Assembly (NCBI GenBank): GCA_903853735.1 | Contig: CAINUH010000094.1 | Location: forward strand, 1-6,809 | Length of the DNA stretch: 6,809 bases | From: an uncultured Desulfomonile sp. | GTDB taxonomy: Bacteria; Desulfobacterota; Desulfomonilia; Desulfomonilales; Desulfomonilaceae | Reading direction: 5' to 3' | Part shown: piece by piece, positions 5,382 through 6,809 of the stretch | Numbering within the stretch: the stretch's first letter is position 1 | How the letters are laid out: each line of letters begins with the position of its first letter | Notes under the pieces: generated by a model | Databases searched by the model: none | What the model was told of the DNA's origin: nothing | What the model saw: the letters and a program-made list of their open reading frames with translations, nothing else | Program-made: the position numbers and the translations under genes

Positions 5382-6797
5382 ATGGACATAAAGTTGCTGC
5401 ATGGTATCCTTAATCCTCAAATGGTGTCGTCAGACACAGCCACTCTGACCCGTTTCTCCGTGGATGGGGTTGTCCCGGAGGCCGTTGTCTATCCAGCAAA
5501 CTTGAGTCAGGTCTCTGAAGTGATCAAACTTGCCAACAGGGAGAAATGGGCTGTAACTCCGTGGGGAAGCGGTACCAAGATGGAGATTGGACAGGTTCCC
5601 AAGCGTTTGGACCTGGTATTGTGCGCCAGTCGGCTGGACAAGATCATCGACATTGATGTGGCCAATCTCACAGTTACTGCGCAGGCCGGGGTAAAGCTGG
5701 GTGACCTTCAGGACCTTCTCGGAGGCGCCGAGAACAGGTGCTTCTTCCCGCTGGAAGGCGACCTTAAAGCACAGGCCGATTACATGTGTTCCGGTAGAGA
5801 TTACAAGGGTGTGTTCTTGCCGCTGGACCCTCCATTTCCTGATAAAGCTACTTTGGGAGGTATAATCGCCACGAATTCCACCGGACCGAAAAGATTGCGT
5901 TACGGCCTGCCCCGTGACCTGATTCTTGGTGTGCGGTATGTGTCTCCTACAGGCGAAATAATCGGGATGGGCGGCAAAACCGTTAAAAACGTTAGTGGAT
6001 ATGATGTTTCCAAAATTATGATTGGATCCTTGGGCACATTGGGTATTATTGGAGATATTACCCTTAGACTCCTGCCGCTCCCGGAGCAAATCGCCACAAG
6101 CCTGGTTTCCTTCAACGAACTTACGGCTGTTACCGGATTCGCCAAACGTGTACTGAATTCCAAGCTTTTGCCGACCTCACTCGAAGTTCTTAACCGTGAT
6201 GGCTATAGCCTCTCAGCATCCACAGATTTGAAGGCCCCATCAGGTAGATGGTGTGTCGCCGTGGGTATGGAAGGATTTAGCGAAGAGGTGAAAAGAGAGA
6301 TCACCGACCTCAAAGATATGGCTCATTTCGAGAAAGCCATTGAGATGGCCGAACTTGACAGTGACAGTACAATAGTATTCTGGAAGAACCTGGCCAATTG
6401 CGCGCTAACTTTGCCAAAAGATGGTGAAACAGTGGTGAAATTCAAGGCCGGCTTCCTGATTTCGAATTTTACCGAGGTCCTTGAAGCATGGACCAACATT
6501 CTGCCTGATAACTTCTGCGCGTTGACCGCTTCCGCAGGTTTGGGATTGGCGTGCGCATATCTTGTGATCAAAACCGACTCAGACATTGAAAAAGCCGCCA
6601 GGCTGGGCAAGGCCTTTCGAGAAACAGTGGAAAATTATGGAGGAAGCATGGTAGTGGAGTTTGCTCCAGCGACCCTCAAGCAAAAACTCGATCAGTGGGG
6701 CAGCCCCCATGCGGATTTCGTCCTTATGAGAAGGATCAAGGATAGTCTTGATCCACTTAACGTATTAAATCCCGGTCGATTTCTCGGAGGGATATAA
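5382..6797 (+). CDS. glcE: FAD-binding glycolate oxidase subunit GlcE-like, with an insertion
   Basis: A 471-residue protein with the FAD-binding domain of GlcE but without the GlcD-type HxGDGN and SGEHG motifs, so it is the accessory flavin subunit rather than a second GlcD. Visible motifs are PWGSGTKMEIG (60-70), LPLDPPFPDKATLGG (146-160), RYGLPRDLILGVR (173-185), GGKTVKNVSGYD (197-208), GSLGTLGI (215-222), and the terminal NPGRFLGG (463-470). It is about 120 residues longer than E. coli GlcE (about 350). Part of the excess is an insertion around residues 117-146 with two cysteines (C120, C136); the rest lies in a longer C-terminal half. The gene begins 21 nt after glcD, with a moderate SD AAGGAAA (5368-5374) seven bases before ATG. 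It should form a complex with GlcD and the downstream subunit. Another possibility is the paralogous subunit of a related 2-hydroxyacid dehydrogenase. Confidence 0.82.
   Translation: MDIKLLHGILNPQMVSSDTATLTRFSVDGVVPEAVVYPANLSQVSEVIKLANREKWAVTPWGSGTKMEIGQVPKRLDLVLCASRLDKIIDIDVANLTVTAQAGVKLGDLQDLLGGAENRCFFPLEGDLKAQADYMCSGRDYKGVFLPLDPPFPDKATLGGIIATNSTGPKRLRYGLPRDLILGVRYVSPTGEIIGMGGKTVKNVSGYDVSKIMIGSLGTLGIIGDITLRLLPLPEQIATSLVSFNELTAVTGFAKRVLNSKLLPTSLEVLNRDGYSLSASTDLKAPSGRWCVAVGMEGFSEEVKREITDLKDMAHFEKAIEMAELDSDSTIVFWKNLANCALTLPKDGETVVKFKAGFLISNFTEVLEAWTNILPDNFCALTASAGLGLACAYLVIKTDSDIEKAARLGKAFRETVENYGGSMVVEFAPATLKQKLDQWGSPHADFVLMRRIKDSLDPLNVLNPGRFLGGI
5742..5827 (+). repeat. Short in-frame imperfect direct repeat flanking the GlcE insertion
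   Basis: TTCTTCCCGCTGGA (5742-5755) recurs as TTCTTGCCGCTGGA (5814-5827) with 13 of 14 bases identical. The copies are 72 bases apart, so exactly 24 codons. They encode the similar peptides FFPLEGD and FLPLDPP. The second copy is the conserved GlcE LPLDPP motif, so the first looks like a duplicate that came with the inserted segment. Confidence 0.5.
6786..6792 (+). promoter_or_regulatory. Shine-Dalgarno GGAGGGA for the next gene, inside the glcE 3' end
   Basis: GGAGGGA overlaps the last codons of glcE and lies eight bases before ATG 6801. This supports a real gene start there even though only three codons are visible. Confidence 0.75.
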
Positions 6798-6800
6798 ACT

Positions 6801-6809
6801 ATGAACATC
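6801..6809 (+). CDS. Start of the next operon gene, probably the iron-sulfur subunit GlcF (3' end outside window)
   Basis: ATG AAC ATC follows the glcE stop by three bases and has a good SD. Only Met-Asn-Ile is visible, so the protein cannot be identified from its own sequence. In glcDEF operons the gene after glcE is glcF, whose product carries two 4Fe-4S clusters and passes electrons from the flavin subunits to the membrane. The assignment rests purely on gene order. Confidence 0.45.

Noticed and set aside
5430..6089. Long antisense open frame opposite glcE (219 codons)
   Set aside because: The sense strand encodes clear GlcE motifs throughout, and the antisense translation shows no recognisable domain. 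Judged a codon-bias shadow.

Overview
The window is a compact, one-directional stretch of an operon, entirely on the + strand, whose genes fit together as a glycolate/glyoxylate utilisation pathway. In order it holds: the 3' part of a glyoxylate carboligase gene (gcl), a divergent iron-type alcohol dehydrogenase, a MoxR-type AAA+ ATPase, a von Willebrand factor A (VWA) protein resembling the C-terminal half of magnesium-chelatase subunit D, two FAD-linked oxidase subunits (GlcD-like and GlcE-like), and the first three codons of another gene, most likely the iron-sulfur subunit GlcF. Gaps between genes are 34, 4, 5 (or a 7-nt overlap), 63, 21 and 3 nt. There is no gene-free stretch over 300 bases, no RNA gene, mobile element or CRISPR array, and no convincing terminator.

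Pathway reading: GlcDE(F) would oxidise glycolate to glyoxylate, and Gcl would condense two glyoxylate into tartronate semialdehyde plus CO2. The dehydrogenase directly after gcl is a candidate for the next step, reduction to glycerate, because no GlxR-type reductase is visible here. The AAA+/VWA pair is not a standard part of glc or gcl operons. Such pairs usually help mature, activate or load metal into a partner enzyme, so it may serve the dehydrogenase or the oxidase.

The most unusual signal is at the AAA/VWA junction. A run of nine A lies ten codons before the moxR stop. An SD-like GAGGA sits just upstream of it, and the -1 frame stays open from the run through the whole VWA gene. A -1 slip would give one AAA-linker-VWA protein of about 582 residues, the layout of magnesium-chelatase subunit D. 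Two other features worth notice are stem-loops that sit directly against the strong ribosome binding sites of the dehydrogenase and glcD genes.

Organism: base composition is moderate (roughly half GC by eye) and the genes are densely packed with bacterial SD sequences. The enzyme set would suit a Gram-negative bacterium, perhaps a Desulfobacterota/deltaproteobacterial type, but this is a weak guess from gene content. All family assignments come from motifs recognised by eye; no database search was run.
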